DNA of 64,000 bases from Epiperipatus broadwayi (Eukaryota; Onychophora; Udeonychophora; Euonychophora; Peripatidae). The notes beneath the pieces were generated by a model that did no database searches, was not told where the DNA came from, and worked only from the letters and a program-made list of their open reading frames with translations. Positions within the stretch are counted from its first letter, which is position 1. Each line of letters starts with the position of its first letter. Shown in pieces: positions 44,395-56,229 of this stretch. The DNA is taken from contig JAQFVV010012510.1 of NCBI GenBank assembly GCA_028023455.1, positions 372,001 through 436,000 of the forward strand. Direction: 5' to 3'. A program made the position numbers and the translations under genes.

Positions 44395-46605
44395 TTACTG
44401 CCCCACTCCATATTCTGATGCATCAGTCGTTAGTGTTATTTCAAGATCGCTATCATAGTGTACCAGTAATTTGTTTGATACAAGTAAAGCTTTGGTATTT
44501 TGAAAAACCATTTCTTGTGTTGCTTCCCATTTCCATTTCTGATTCTTTTTCAGTAGCTCGTATAATGGTTTGGCTATGTGAGCTTTGCCCTCTAGGAAGT
44601 TCTCAAAATAGTTTACCAAACCCAAAAAAGCCTGCAATTGTTTTACGTTACTAGGCTTTCTAGCTTCTGACACTGCTTTGACCTTTTCAGGAGATGGCCT
44701 TGTCCCAGAGCTAGAGACTATGTGCCCTAAAAACTTTAATTCAGTGGCCTTCCATATACATTTTTCAGTGTTTAATTTCACTCCAAACTCATGTAGCCTT
44801 TGACAGACAGTAGTTAGATGACAATGCAATTCATTTTCTGATTTTGCAGTAATTAATATGTCGTCAAAATAAGAGATAACACCCTCGCATCCAGTAAGCA
44901 GAGTTTTAATTTTTGCTTGGAATATACTGGGAGTGGCCGCTATGCCAAATGGGAGGAGTTTGCATTTGAATAGACCCACATGAGTAGTCAGTGTTAGAAT
45001 TTCAGCAGCCTTATTTGTTACTGGAATTTGATGGAAGGCCGCATCTAAATCTAATTTAGCAAAATATTTTGATTTTTGCAGTGATGCTAATATTTCTCTG
45101 GAGTTTGGAATGGGGTAGGCATGTTTATTTAGAGATTTGTTGACAGTTATGTGATAATCGCTGCACAAGTGTATCTGACCATTAGGTTTGGTGATAGCGA
45201 CCAGCGGAGTTGCCCACTCTGTCTCCTCTGTCGGTTCTAGAACACCGTTCTTCACTAACTCATTTGTCTCTTTCACTACATTTTCTTTCTGTGCGAAGGG
45301 AACCTTCCAAGGTCTGCTAATTATTGGCACAGCCTCTGGTGACATTTCCAGTGACACAGGTTTAGTTTTAATCGTTCCTGGTTTGCCATTAAAAAGTTTA
45401 GGGAAATGATCTCTTATGTCTTTTTCACTGTCAATTTTTTTGACCAATGAAATTTCAATTCCAAGCTCTGTAAACCAGTCATGACCAATGAGAGGGTTTA
45501 TGGGGGTGTGTACAATATATAGCAGCAAGATTGAAATGTTGCCTTTATTACTCGTAATTTGGGCTTGGACTACACCCTTAATTTTTATTTCTTTACCATT
45601 TATGTCCAATGCTCTAAGCTTAGTATTGCTAAGCCTAGGGGGCTCTCTTATTTCTGCCCTGATCGAATTCCAGTCGGCTACGGATATTAAAGAAATGCCG
45701 CTATCACTGTCTATTTCCATCGACAGGGGTTTTCCGTAAACTTTCACAGTAGTCATAAATTTCTGTGCTTGATTTATAACCGTGTTATTTATAACAATAT
45801 TACATTTGGTATTATTTATACCTTGTATATTATTTCCTTTAACTTGGTCAACTGTTCTATTTTCACACATTCTCACCATGTGACCTATTTTTTTACACAG
45901 TCTACATCGATTGTGTTTGAAATAGCAATCTTTAGCTATATGATCTAGTTTTCCGCAACAATAGCACTTTGTCTGACTTTTATTTGTCTGTGTAATAGTT
46001 TTGTTATCGGAAGACCCTTTGTTGAGTTTTTCAACACCAAATATTCCTGTTTGATCGCTATCAATGCCTTTTTTCAAAGCAAATTCTTTTGCTTGCTCCA
46101 CTACTATTTCGTGAGCGATATTGCATTTGATAGCTTCATGATAGTTTAGGTCTTTATCAGCCAGTAACTGCTGCCTCAAACTGTCGCTATTCATTCCACA
46201 TAGGAATTGTTCCAGTAGCGCTTCTTCTAAATATGAATCATAACAGTAGTTTTTTGCGAGTTCGCATAGGGCTGAGTCGTAATCCTGCATATTTTCGTGT
46301 CTGCCTTGATGATGATTTCGAAAATGAAGTCTGGCAATGTGCCTAGACAGGCAAGGATTAAAATAATTTGACAAACGATGTTTTAACTCATCGTAGGTTA
46401 ATTTTTCAGGAGTGTTGGGTTCTGCTAATCTGTTAGCTATTTGTATGACCCCTTTTCCTGCAAAACATAATAATGTCACTGTTTTATATGCATCTTCCTC
46501 TACTCTGTTAATAAAACAGTAATTTTTAATCTGTTGAATGTACAGGGGCCACTCATTTGCCTCTCTGATGTCAAACTCGGATATTGTCGATTGCATTTTA
46601 AGCAA
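44395..46605 (-). pseudogene. Ty3/gypsy gag-protease-RT ORF (736 codons, open)
   Basis: Gag region residues 1-200; zinc knuckles CYCCGKLDHIAKDC (214-227) and CRLCKKIGHMVRMC (234-247), which bind element RNA. The protease follows at about 295-375 (MEIDSDSGISLI, then LIGHDW). Where D-T-G is normal the motif reads D-S-D, so the catalytic triad looks damaged. RT spans about 430-610, with LDLDAAFHQIPV, LLPFGIAATPSIFQ and the catalytic YFDDILITA. RNase H begins LTTDASEYGVG (725-735). Gag and pol are in one frame. The ORF ends at a frameshift inside RNase H, not at a natural stop, and the start ATG lies about 120 bp from the 5' LTR. Confidence 0.93.
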
Positions 46606-46703
46606 TTTATATAACTAACTTGTTTAATGCCGTAGGTTCATTCGCTACTTCAATAATTCTGCCTGACTTATTTGGTTGTCAGCAGACTGCTAGGGTTCAA
46701 ATT

Positions 46704-46723
46704 AAACTGTTACAACTGCGCCA
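46704..46723 (-). other. Primer-binding-like site
   Basis: In element orientation TGGCGCAGTTGTAACAG follows the 5' LTR end (TTACA) after one base. TGG matches the CCA end of a tRNA. The tRNA identity was not determined. Confidence 0.7.
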
Positions 46724-46724
46724 G

Positions 46725-47434
46725 TGTAATATCCAGTACTAGTCGGATATATATATGGTCGAGGTTCGAGTGAGATTTATCGCACTCAACAGTGACAAAT
46801 AATTATATAATTAAACACACGAACACGGTAGTGGAGTTAATAGGTTTATATACATAAATACATATACAAGAAGTAATATATAATACAATTATTACAAAGA
46901 TAAACTGACTAACACATTATTATACAACTCTAGTCTTATAGGCCTGCAGGCTTACAATAAACAATATTAAAGTCTATATGACCTGTAATGGTCCCTAGGT
47001 CTACCTTAGTATGTTCGGAGGTAGACCTCTCCGCGAGACAAGCTGAAAGTGAAGTAGTGTCTGTGCACTCAGGAAAACGCATCCATCCCTCAACTTCACC
47101 TAGCAAGTCTGACCTTGTTTGTTCCCACCATACCGGATGTAACACTCTCTATTTCCATTGGTCATCCCATGACACGAGGCACAAAGTGGTCAGTCTGGGT
47201 ATCTCTGACCAACCTTAATTGTTTCTGTGATGCTTTTAGCATACATGCACATACTTGAATATTTGTAATAGTTACATTATTATTGCGTGTATCTGTTAAT
47301 AAGCATACACACACATACTTGTCTTCATTTGTAATAGTTACATTATTATTGCGTGTATCTGTTAATACACACACATACATGGAGTTGATAGAGTTATTAT
47401 TATTGCGTGTATATGTGAATACACACACATAGCA
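46725..47434 (-). repeat. 5' LTR of the Ty3/gypsy element
   Basis: Partner of 41995-42704, same length. Differences are mostly transitions (for example GCGTGT against GTGTGT), some at CpG sites. That is consistent with methylation-driven decay after insertion. Confidence 0.95.
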
Positions 47435-47690
47435 GTTTCAATCTATGGTAATAATCTGACAAGATATTTGTGAATGTTAACTTCTTCTAACTCATCATTA
47501 TAAATTTCTATTTTCATCTTTTGAGAAAATCCATTGAACATTACTTTAGTCTTTTAACACTTACCTTTAGTCCTACTTTCTTATATTCATCTGATAACTC
47601 TTGTAACATTCGGAAGCTCTAAAACATTATTTGCAAAAAAACATCGTAGGCAAAATCTATATGAAAATATATACGTTGGAAAAGTGCAAT
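47435..47690 (-). pseudogene. RTE LINE relic, upstream half flanking the LTR element
   Basis: Minus-strand words HIDFAYDV (the FADD-type box, worn), KVMFNGFSQKMKIEI and ELEEVNIHKYL match the RT of the LINE at 37323-38822. The match continues directly into 41994 when the LTR element is removed. Confidence 0.8.
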
Positions 47691-47756
47691 TTAAAATTTC
47701 AGACTAATAAACAACATCAAACTTTTCATCTATCCAAGCCATAGTAGTCAATAAAT

Positions 47757-47945
47757 ACTAGTAGTTTTATGCATAAAACCTCTATTTATTGCCTATTCAT
47801 CCAATATCCTCAGACTTGTTTCATTAAAATTCTTTATGAGAAAAAAACTATTATAATGGAAAAATTAATGAGGCAGTTTTGATAAATAAGAAATTTTGAA
47901 TTAATAAATAAAGTGTAAATATTTAAATTTATGAATCTTGAGATA
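47757..47945. repeat. Family A scrap joined to a PLE C-terminal scrap
   Basis: 47767-47820 holds GCATAAAACCTC..TATTCATCCAATATCCTCAGACT, part of a family A arm. 47825-47945 (plus) reads as a degenerate KILxEExxxxxKxxxxIxxxKNxxxINK-type PLE C terminus. Confidence 0.45.
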
Positions 47946-48479
47946 TCACATGATGCTGGTTATTTGCATAAATTTAAAAGATTTCCATAAAAACAATTTA
48001 ATTCTTTATTGTTTTATATTACTTATATAAAAAAAATAAATTTTTGCGCTGTCCGGTGTTATTTTAAATATATATTCATTCTATCCTTGATCCTTTGTTC
48101 AACATTTAGAGTGCTTTTAGTTCATAACCTGGGGAGAAGATGATTTATTTCCTTTGTTTACATAAACATTGGGTTATGATTCTGATAAAAAACAGTCTGC
48201 TAGTTGAAAAATTAAGCAACTTTATAGAGAAGTAATTGTGTGTTTTTATTATGTTTTATTTGTCCTTTAGTTAGTTCTATATTTATTATTTTCATACACA
48301 TATAGATAAAAAATATATATATATTTAACTCGGTGAAAAAGTTTCTGTTTTAGTCAATGATTGGCTTTCTTTAAAAAATGTAGTGAAAATCATAGAAAAT
48401 ATGTAAAAAAAAATTAGAAATGCAGAATCTGGTGACTTTTCTGTAATGGAGTAAGAAATCATATTAGGAATTTATGCTG

Positions 48480-49460
48480 ATTCTCTATTCAAGCAATATA
48501 AACTAATAAAATATCACATGACTCTATTACATCATTCCAGCTTACATTTTTCTTTCACCATCTCTATGCCACCTACTGGGAGTTGTAGTAACTAATAAAT
48601 TCCTATTGATAATGCTTAATAAATCCCTAGTTTGCACTGTCCTATCCAATATCCCCAGACTACTTTCAAGATTATGATTTTCAAAAAGTGGACCTTTGGG
48701 TCTTAAATCAGAGCAACTGAACTTTTGGAATCTAATGCATTCTTCCTCTAACAATCACCATTTACCTCTCTAATACACCATAAAAACTATTGTCCCAAAC
48801 TGAAAAACAAATGTTTTCAATCTTAGCCAACTTGCTTGTATAGTTGTATAGATCTGAAACCAGTTCAATTTTAACATATTGCAGTATTCTTAGTTTTTTT
48901 AACAATTATAGGTACCTCTATGCAATAGCTATAATTTGATATAAATGAGTAAAATATTTCATGACCCTATCACATGACTTCAATTTGCATATTTTTTACA
49001 GCAGCATATATTTTTCTATTATCATCTCTATGCCATTTACTGTAGCTTTAATTACTAAGGGATGCTAAATAATAGGGTTTAATAAATCCCTATCCTGACC
49101 TTTCCTAATCAATATTCACAGATTAGTTTTAAACTTATGGCTTACTTTGGTTAGGACTTTTGATATTGGATCAGTGAATTTGGACCTTTAGTATCTAAAT
49201 GCAACTTTCATTTATAAAATAGCATTTTTCTCTCTGATATTACCGTCAAGCTATCAACCCAAATTGAAAAATATGTAAATGTTTTTATTCTTAGCCAACT
49301 TGCTTATATAGTCATATAAATGTGAAACCATTTTCGTTTTTATATATTATGCTATCCTTAGTTTTTTGATGACTATAGATACTTCTATTCTGAGATCAGG
49401 ATTTATTATTAAACCAATAAAATATCACATGATTCTATCACATAACTCTATCACTTTTAT
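48480..49460. repeat. Two diverged family A copies in tandem
   Basis: Units about 48505-48960 and 48961-49450 share ATCACATGACTC/ATCACATGACTT, CTATGCCAYYTACTG, TAATAAATCCCTA, CCAATATCCCCAGACTACTTTCA (clear in the first) and GCCAACTTGCTTRTATAG words. The hammerhead core region is no longer recognisable. Confidence 0.5.
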
Positions 49461-49464
49461 TATA

Positions 49465-50350
49465 GATGTGCTCAACTGGATTGACAAAGATATAACAACA
49501 AAATTTAAAAACAAGTTCTACAGGATTTGAAAAATGCATGGGTAATGGGTCAACAGAATCAATGCAACTTGATATTGGCTAATAAGTTATACTGGCATTC
49601 ATAAAGAAAAATCAATGTTTCTTATGTAAATGATATATTGATGATGTGCTCTTGAACAAAATATTATTCAGACATAGGAATTAATGGTGAAAGAATCAGC
49701 TTTAATATGGACTATCGAATGTGAAAATAACATACACCACTTAAAATATTTAAACATAGCAATCCAAAAATAATAAAGATACAATTATAAAATGGTGGGG
49801 CAAAATATCAAATTAGAGGTGCTATCCATTCACAATCTAAAAGACCAATGGATCATAAATTAATAGGATTTAAAATATTTTTGAAGAGAAATTTAATGGT
49901 TTGTATATATGAAGCAAACAAAGATGAATATTTAAAAGATCTATGTAGTATAGGTTATAGCAAAAAATTCCTGATGAATGTTATTAAACAATTCTACAAA
50001 AATATAAAGTGAACTTTTAAACTGCATGTTCAAAATAAACCATTGGTTAGTTTTCCTTATATTCCAAGAATAACACAAAATAAAAAAGATCTGAAAGCCA
50101 ACTTTCAAAGTTTGTTTTTATACTCATCCTAATCTTAATAGGTTAATTAACAACACAAAAAGAAATTACAAACAGAATATACACTGCAGATAGTATATGA
50201 GATTACATGCAACATCCAAGGCTGTATAGCTGTATAGTATGGTGAATCTACAGTTAATATCTCAGCCAGATTAGTGCAACACATGTCTGTTCTTTTGGGA
50301 TTATTAAAAGCAATTTGGTCATAGCTTTGACCCACAGACAGTTAATCTAG
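49465..50350 (+). pseudogene. PLE relic (RT to GIY-YIG), heavily decayed
   Basis: Plus-strand fragments in order: YVNDILMMCS (worn catalytic box, about 49617), SQSKRPMDHKLIGFKIFLKRN-like thumb words (about 49830-49900), KDEYLKDLCSIGYSKKFLMNVIKQFYKNIK (49921-50010), then VYEITCNIQGC and GESTVNISARLVQH (about 50180-50285), the GIY-YIG start. Many stops and shifts. Confidence 0.7.
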
Positions 50351-50484
50351 TGTATATGAAATGTGGTGACAGAAAAAAGAGGTTGAGGTATAATGTATTG
50401 CCAATCACAGTAATATAATAAACATAAGAGAGAACAGTGTACAATTATCTAACAAATGGAATATTTAAATGGATTAATTCAAAT

Positions 50485-50660
50485 AAAAATGCATGCATAA
50501 TTACATTACAGTATAAATAAAGCAGTAACAGTAATTAGTTTAAAAGAGCCATGATTATGGTGAACTTCACCGAAAGTGCACTCAAATTTAGATTATAAAG
50601 AATAAAGAAACCACTTCATTATGCAAATGAACAAATGTATGTAAATTTGAATTAATTCTT
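50485..50660 (+). repeat. Dispersed repeat shared with 62950-63125
   Basis: AATGCATGCATAATTACATTACA, TAAATAAAG, GAGCCATGATTATGGTGAACTTCACC and AACCACTTCATTATGCA words align with the copy at 62950. Class unknown. Confidence 0.65.
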
Positions 50661-50879
50661 ACAGCAAATGGCATAGAAGTGGTCATAGAAAAATGTATGC
50701 TGTTACAACTGTAATATGTCAGCTGAAATTGTGATTTTGATTTATACCAAATCCTGACTATAGAAAAGAGTTTTCTATAATTGTTAAAAAATATAACTAT
50801 ACCATGGCTAAGATTGAGAACATGTTTTTCAGATTGGAGTACTTTGACAGCATATCAAAGAAATAAATGATGATTACTA

Positions 50880-51100
50880 GAGAGAAAATGTTTTAGATTC
50901 TAAAGTTTCTGGGTACTGTTTTTAAGATCCAAAACTCCTCTCTGATGAAAGCCATACATGTAAAATTAATTTGAAGATAATATGTAGGACAACATAGGAT
51001 AGACATTTTATTAAGCACTGTCATCTTGCAATCAATGGTTAGTAAATCTCACAATAGGTGGCATAAAAGTGATAAATAATATATTTATCCTTTATACTAA
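50880..51100 (+). repeat. Diverged family A copy with hammerhead relic
   Basis: AGATCCAAAACTCCTCTCTGATGAAAGCC (about 50927-50955) matches the stem I/core segment of copy A2 (AGATCCAAGGCTCCTCACTGACGAAGGCC). The GAAAC half is lost. The remainder (AGATAATATG, TTGCAATCAATGGTTAG) follows the family order. Confidence 0.5.
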
Positions 51101-51223
51101 ATACTTAAATTACTTTATGGATTAGATTATTTGTTATAAAATCATAATTATTTAAAACAATAAATTGACATTAAACCACTAAATATCACATGATCACCAT
51201 CTCTTCTAGCACATAACTGTTGT

Positions 51224-51380
51224 AAACAGGCAAAAACTCTCCACAAGCCAGAAACTAGTCTGGGGATATTGGACGAGTGGGCACTAGATAGGGATTTTCT
51301 GCACAAGCCTTCTGGCATCCATTGATTACTCTGGTTAGCACAAAGTGACACTACTAGATGGAGAGTTTTTGCCTGTTTAA
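51224..51380 (+). repeat. Family A copy A4, internally deleted
   Basis: TAAACAGGCAAAAACTCTCC and GGAGAGTTTTTGCCTGTTTA termini. The interior starts at CACAAGCCAGAAACTAGTCTGG, so the CUGANGA half of the ribozyme-like centre is missing. The rest of the arm is well kept. Confidence 0.75.
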
Positions 51381-51639
51381 TAAATTGACATATTAATTTT
51401 TTTAGTAGTAAACTGTTTTTGTTTATTTAAAAACATAAAAGAATGAATGTTTACATATGTGTGAAAATACACTGAAATGCATGGCTATACAAATATATAC
51501 AAATATTAAGTATATCTAAAAAGTCTCAAATATAGAAAATTATATTAATTGTATAATTATATCTGCATCAATATTAACAATCTACTTTTACTTTATCCTA
51601 GAAATATTTATTGCAAACAGGAATGATCAATAACAGCAG

Positions 51640-51830
51640 ATTATAGTGCCACATAAAATCTCAGACTTGTTACCAGCCATTTTGGCTTTTATTACTGAGT
51701 ATATGAGATTGAATATAACATATTTTAAAAGGTATTCTTTTATAGAACTTAAATTAATAGCTTATCCATTGATTACTACTTCTCACAATAGATGTCACTA
51801 GAGTAAAATGTTAGAATGGAGTATTGTTCT
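51640..51830. repeat. Probable old family A scrap
   Basis: AGTGCCACATAAAATC, CTCAGACTTGTTACCAGCC and TCCATTGATTACTACTTCTC parallel family words, but much is lost. Confidence 0.35.
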
Positions 51831-52650
51831 TAATGAAAATGGTAAATGTAGATTGGAGACTCAAGTGATGCTTTTTTTGATAAATATATACCTTGTGAAT
51901 TATACATCAAATAACCTAGCTCACTCCTTTAAAGAGTTTCTGCCCTACTGCTATGTCAGTAGCATCAGTTCAAATCCTTGGGATATTTAAACTTTCAGAC
52001 ATCACTTGGGTAATATAAAATTAATAAAAGTTACTATATAACATTCCAATGTTTTTATTGATGACAATAAATAATCAGAAACTAGACTGGATATGCTGTT
52101 AGGAGATGGTTCTAGAATAAAAGAATATATTGGACAATTTATTATATAATGTGATGTGAAAAGTATTTGTGAGGATCTTGCTCATAGTAGGTTATTTATA
52201 GGCATTTTATCTCTTACTTAATATATGTATGTGCTTCTATATTCTTAATATCTGATATTTATAAATAAAAAACAATTATATATATATATGTGTGTGTGTG
52301 TGTGATGTTTATACCATATGTAGCCACAGTAAACAAAAACACATCTAAATGTGAATTTTCATTTGTGGATAAACACTATTTTTTAATATTACCACTCTTA
52401 AATCATAAAATATATAATCTATCAAGTTAAACTGTTTTGATACTGATCTATTTTCATTTTGCCCAAAAAATGTCAAATGTGTGTTTAATCTTTATAATAT
52501 TCACACTGTGGTGTAACATACACAATGGTTTAATAATGTTATATTCTATTAAATAAATCAAATTGTGAATTTGCAATTGAAATTGTTGAGGATATACTAT
52601 TTACAATTGCTATTAGTAATAATTAAATACATATATAGTATTTATATTTT
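51831..52650. other. AT-rich non-coding with a short (TG)n
   Basis: (TA)n/(TG)n at about 52277-52302. Nothing else recognised. Confidence 0.5.
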
Positions 52651-52753
52651 AAGCTAGATGTAATTAGAGGGAATTTGAACCCAGACTTTCAAGCTGCCTT
52701 TAGTCATCCACTCCATCCACTCCATCTTATACAACCTATGCATTTAACCACAT

Positions 52754-52816
52754 ACATGGTCTCCAATATATGTATTTTATGCTGAACCAGCATCATCAGT
52801 TTGTCCAGATTATCAT
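52754..52816 (-). ncRNA. Hammerhead-like motif B2 (decayed)
   Basis: Minus strand CTGATGA at 52799-52793, stem II UGCUG-GUU-CAGCA, then UAAAA where GAAA is expected, then the TACATATATTGG segment as in B1. One stem II base is missing compared with B1 and B3. Confidence 0.4.
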
Positions 52817-53087
52817 CTCTCACACACATATAAAGTCGGTGCTCAGTTTATAATAAGATAGCAAATCTTCAAACTTTAGTGGACAGGGATCAGATTGATA
52901 TATGGTCAATATGGATATGATATATAAAAATTGGCACTCAAGAACTCTGAACATGCCATCATCAGATTTTCACTGATATGGATGGGTAAGAGTTGGAGAA
53001 TGGAGAAAAATGAAGCTTGTCCATTAAAGTTTAAACATTTTCTATCTTGATATAAACTTAGCACTGATTATATATGTGTGTGTGAGA

Positions 53088-53150
53088 AATGATGATCTGG
53101 GCCAACTGATGAGCACTGGTTCAGCATGAAATGCATATACTGAAAATACA
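53088..53150 (+). ncRNA. Hammerhead-like motif B3
   Basis: CCAA then CTGATGA (53106-53112), a 15-base stem II region with CUG-GUU-CAG, GAAA (53128-53131), ATGCATATAC. The core is intact. The 3' strand of proximal stem I reads CUGA instead of UUGG, so pairing is lost. Confidence 0.4.
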
Positions 53151-53291
53151 TGTATGTTTTTCATATATCAGTTGTATAAGATAAAGTGGATGATTAAAGT
53201 GAGCTTAAAAGTCTGAATTTAAATCTCCTCTAATTGCTATTAGTGTTATTTCTAACCTGTTTTGCAATTGTGATATATTTACATGTAAAAT

Positions 53292-54341
53292 AAGCATTTA
53301 TTTTTGTCTTGCGTTGTTAGCCGAGAGGTATCGCAGCCGCCATGCAAGCAAGTAGTTGGTTGCAGACGGTTGTGGGTTCGCGTCCCGGCCGATGCTATGA
53401 CACATGGAAAAAATAAGCATTTATTTTTATATAGCGCTATGTCTACAATTGTATTACATTCAAATATCAGCCTTTCAAGCCAATTGTGCATGCGCCTTTG
53501 AAAGTGTTAAATAATAAATGAATACTTTCCTCTCCAATACAAGATATAGTATTTATGCAGGAATAAAAGGAATCCTCTTATTTCTACGACTCAAATTCTT
53601 ATATATGAGCAAATCTGAAGTACTGTTGAGGAAAGCATGAGAGTGGAATTATCACTTTAAATTACTATTTACAATGTTTGAATGAATGACGTTGGTGAAA
53701 TTGTCTAGAATTTACTAAACATCACTCTAACTGAAACTTAATTATAAGTAAATAAGCATTTATTTTTATATAGTGCTATGTCTACAATTGTATTACATTC
53801 AAATATCAGCCTTTCAAGCCAATTGTGCATGCGCCTACTTCAGATTTGCTCATATATAAGAATTTGAGTCATAGGAATAAGAGGATTCCTTTTATTCCTG
53901 CATAAATACTACATCCTGTATTGGAGAGGAAAGTATTCATTTATTATTTAACACTCTCAAAGGTGCATGCACAATTGGCTTGAAAGGCTGATATTTGAAT
54001 GTAATACAATTGTAGACATAGCACTATATAAAAATAAATGCTTATTTACTTATAATTAAGTTTCAGTTAGAGTGACATTTAGTAAATTCTAGACAATTTC
54101 ACTGACATCATTCATTCAAACATAGTAAATAGTAATTTAAAGTGAGATGTCCACTCTCACACTTTCCTCAACAGTACTTCAGATTTGCTCATATATAAGA
54201 ATTTGAGTCATAGGAATAAGAGGATTCCTTCTATTCCTGCATAAATACTATATCTTGCATTGGAGAGGAAAGTATTCATTTATTATTTAACACTCTCAAA
54301 GGCGCATGCACAATTGGCTTGGAAGGCTGATATTTGAATGT
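53292..54341. mobile_element. Foldback repeat family F3, copy F3b, with 13-bp TSD
   Basis: TTACATGTAAAAT flanks the insert (53279-53291 and 54342-54354). Inside are alternating direct and inverted blocks: AAGCATTTATTTTTATATAG with TTACATTCAAATATCAGCC at about 53411 and again at 53754, inverted at about 53975-54050. Arms with GATTTGCTCATATATAAG and GGAATAAGAGGATTCC recur three times. One end is the AAGCATTTATT terminus, the other an inverted truncation at GCTGATATTTGAATG, as in F3a. A SINE (53306-53410) is nested near the left end. Confidence 0.8.
53306..53410 (+). repeat. tRNA-derived SINE nested in F3b
   Basis: GCGTTGTTAGCCGAGAGG (53311), box B GGGTTCGCGTCCC, end GCTATGACACATGG plus an A-run. 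The target AAATAAGCATTTATTTTT is duplicated on both sides (about 53288-53305 and 53411-53427), so the SINE inserted after F3b. Confidence 0.88.
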
Positions 54342-54354
54342 ATTACATGTAAAA

Positions 54355-56200
54355 TGTCTTTTATTTCCATAATTACCATAATACATAACTTCAGGTTAAA
54401 TGTCAAATATCTTTATGTGATCTACAAAATTTAATATAATGAAATAGTTTTATAATATGTAATTATTATTTAATAAATTATTATTACAAATAAAAACATT
54501 AAGTGGAAGGTTCTCTTTATTGCTTTCTTTGATATGTAACAATTTACTCAAATAGTCTTAAATTACATTACCTAATATTATATTTAGATTATACTATATT
54601 TTAAAACCTATGTAGTTTAATGTTCTATTCACATCACTGCAATTCTTCTAACCCTTGAGCATAAATATGAAGATAATAATAATAAATATTAAAAATGTTG
54701 TTATAGAATTGTGTGGCCATATCCCAAAATCACCATCTTTATATCTAAGCTATTTATAAAAGTTTAAGTTTGAAATTTTTAAGTATGAATGTTTCTTTTA
54801 GTGCCATTAAAATGTTGGGAAAATATAGTTGTACTTTATTCCCATGATGGCACCATGTTTTAATACCAGTATATAAATTAGATTCAAATACTTGTCCTGT
54901 AAATTAGCTATATATGCTCCATGTTATTCCGATTTAGTTGATGCTGTTAAATTAGTTTTACTTGACAAAGCCACTACTGATGTAAATATATCTCTAAAGA
55001 ATTAATATTTTACTTTTGCTAACCATCTAATTTGAATTAAATTTTAGATATCACATAGATAAAGAAGGTTATTTCTAAGAATACAAACACGTAACTAAGT
55101 TATGCTAACATTTTTACAGTATAATTACAAATTCATTTCTTTATGTTCAAGTGGCTTTTACAACTGATGTGTGTAAAAAAACTAGTGATTATTATGACTC
55201 TATATTTGAACAGTAACCACTTAAAACACTGAATAATTAATATTTTCTATACCCATTATTTAAAGAAACTGAAAACATCTTCAAGAAAATATCAACTTAT
55301 TTAATAAGTTTACAATTTGTCATTTTTTAATATATTATTTGATAATAATGCTCTTATAAAATATTACAATTTGAAAGACACTTCTATTTCATAAGAAAAA
55401 AAAAATTAAAAGACACTTCACTCTTAGTTACTCTTTCTTAGTAGTAATTTATTCAATGTAAATGTTAGATTGCTAAAATTCTCTAATATATAAAATTTCA
55501 TAGATTATTTTTCACATCTCACTTGAAATTGTCTTTCAAAGCATTTCTCACTTAGAAATTAAACCAAGTGTAATTCAATATCAGAAAAATATTATTTTGT
55601 TCTGAAAATAAAAAATAAAAAGTCTTTCGTGTAAACATATTACATTTATAAAACAATTTTGATTAGCAACAATCTTAAATAGTATATTATCAGCAATTTC
55701 ACCTACAAAATTAAACCAGGATATATTTAATAGAATATAACAGATGTTTAAAGTAATATAAATAAATCACAGCTAGGGTTAAAATAACTGATCTTATGAT
55801 AGATAAGAAACAGACTTTTCAACTCATCTGACAACTGATGACAAGATTAGAAAAGCATTTTTGTCTTCATAAGAAAGAAAAGGCAAAAAGCATTTTTCAT
55901 CTCAAATTAAAATCACAATTGTATGGAATGAAGTTAAACATAAATCATATTACATATTTGTATTATCTTTTTCATAATATATTGAAAACAAAATTATGCT
56001 TATATGCATTTACACGTATTTGTATATGGCATTATGTGTGTATGTTTACATTCATGGTATGTATTTAAACAAAATATTGGTGTGGGAATGTAAAATAAAG
56101 TTAACATTTTTTTAATCAATTAGACATGTTAAAAAATTATCATATATATAAGTATTCAATTATGAAATATTTTTTCTATCCTTATGCTAATTATAATTGA
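54355..56200. other. AT-rich non-coding, nothing recognised
   Basis: A 76-codon ORF at 55838 ends in a hydrophobic/aromatic stretch but has no recognisable domain and lies in unstructured AT-rich DNA. Confidence 0.5.
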
Positions 56201-56229
56201 TTTGTAGATAATGGATGAGTGTGTTTTCG

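Larger units (their letters stand above)
41995..47434 (-). mobile_element. Full-length Ty3/gypsy LTR retrotransposon
   Basis: 5440 bp between 5-bp TSDs GTTTC (41990-41994 and 47435-47439), with 710-bp LTRs at both ends, gag-protease-RT-RNase H-integrase order, a tRNA primer-binding-like site and a polypurine tract. Transcription runs right to left. The insertion splits an RTE LINE relic. Several stops and a frameshift in pol and a damaged protease motif make it non-autonomous now. The two LTRs differ by scattered substitutions, so it is not a very recent insertion. Confidence 0.95.
52655..53248. repeat. Foldback of repeat family B
   Basis: Inverted arms extend from TTAGAGGGAATTTGAA.. and TAGTCATCCACTCCATC on the left to GATGATTAAAGTGAGC and TTTAAATCTCCTCTAA on the right. 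Each arm holds a hammerhead-like core (B2 on the minus strand, B3 on the plus strand). The middle (about 52905-53010) holds ATCATCAGATTTTCACTGAT. Same family as 17520-17800. Confidence 0.75.
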
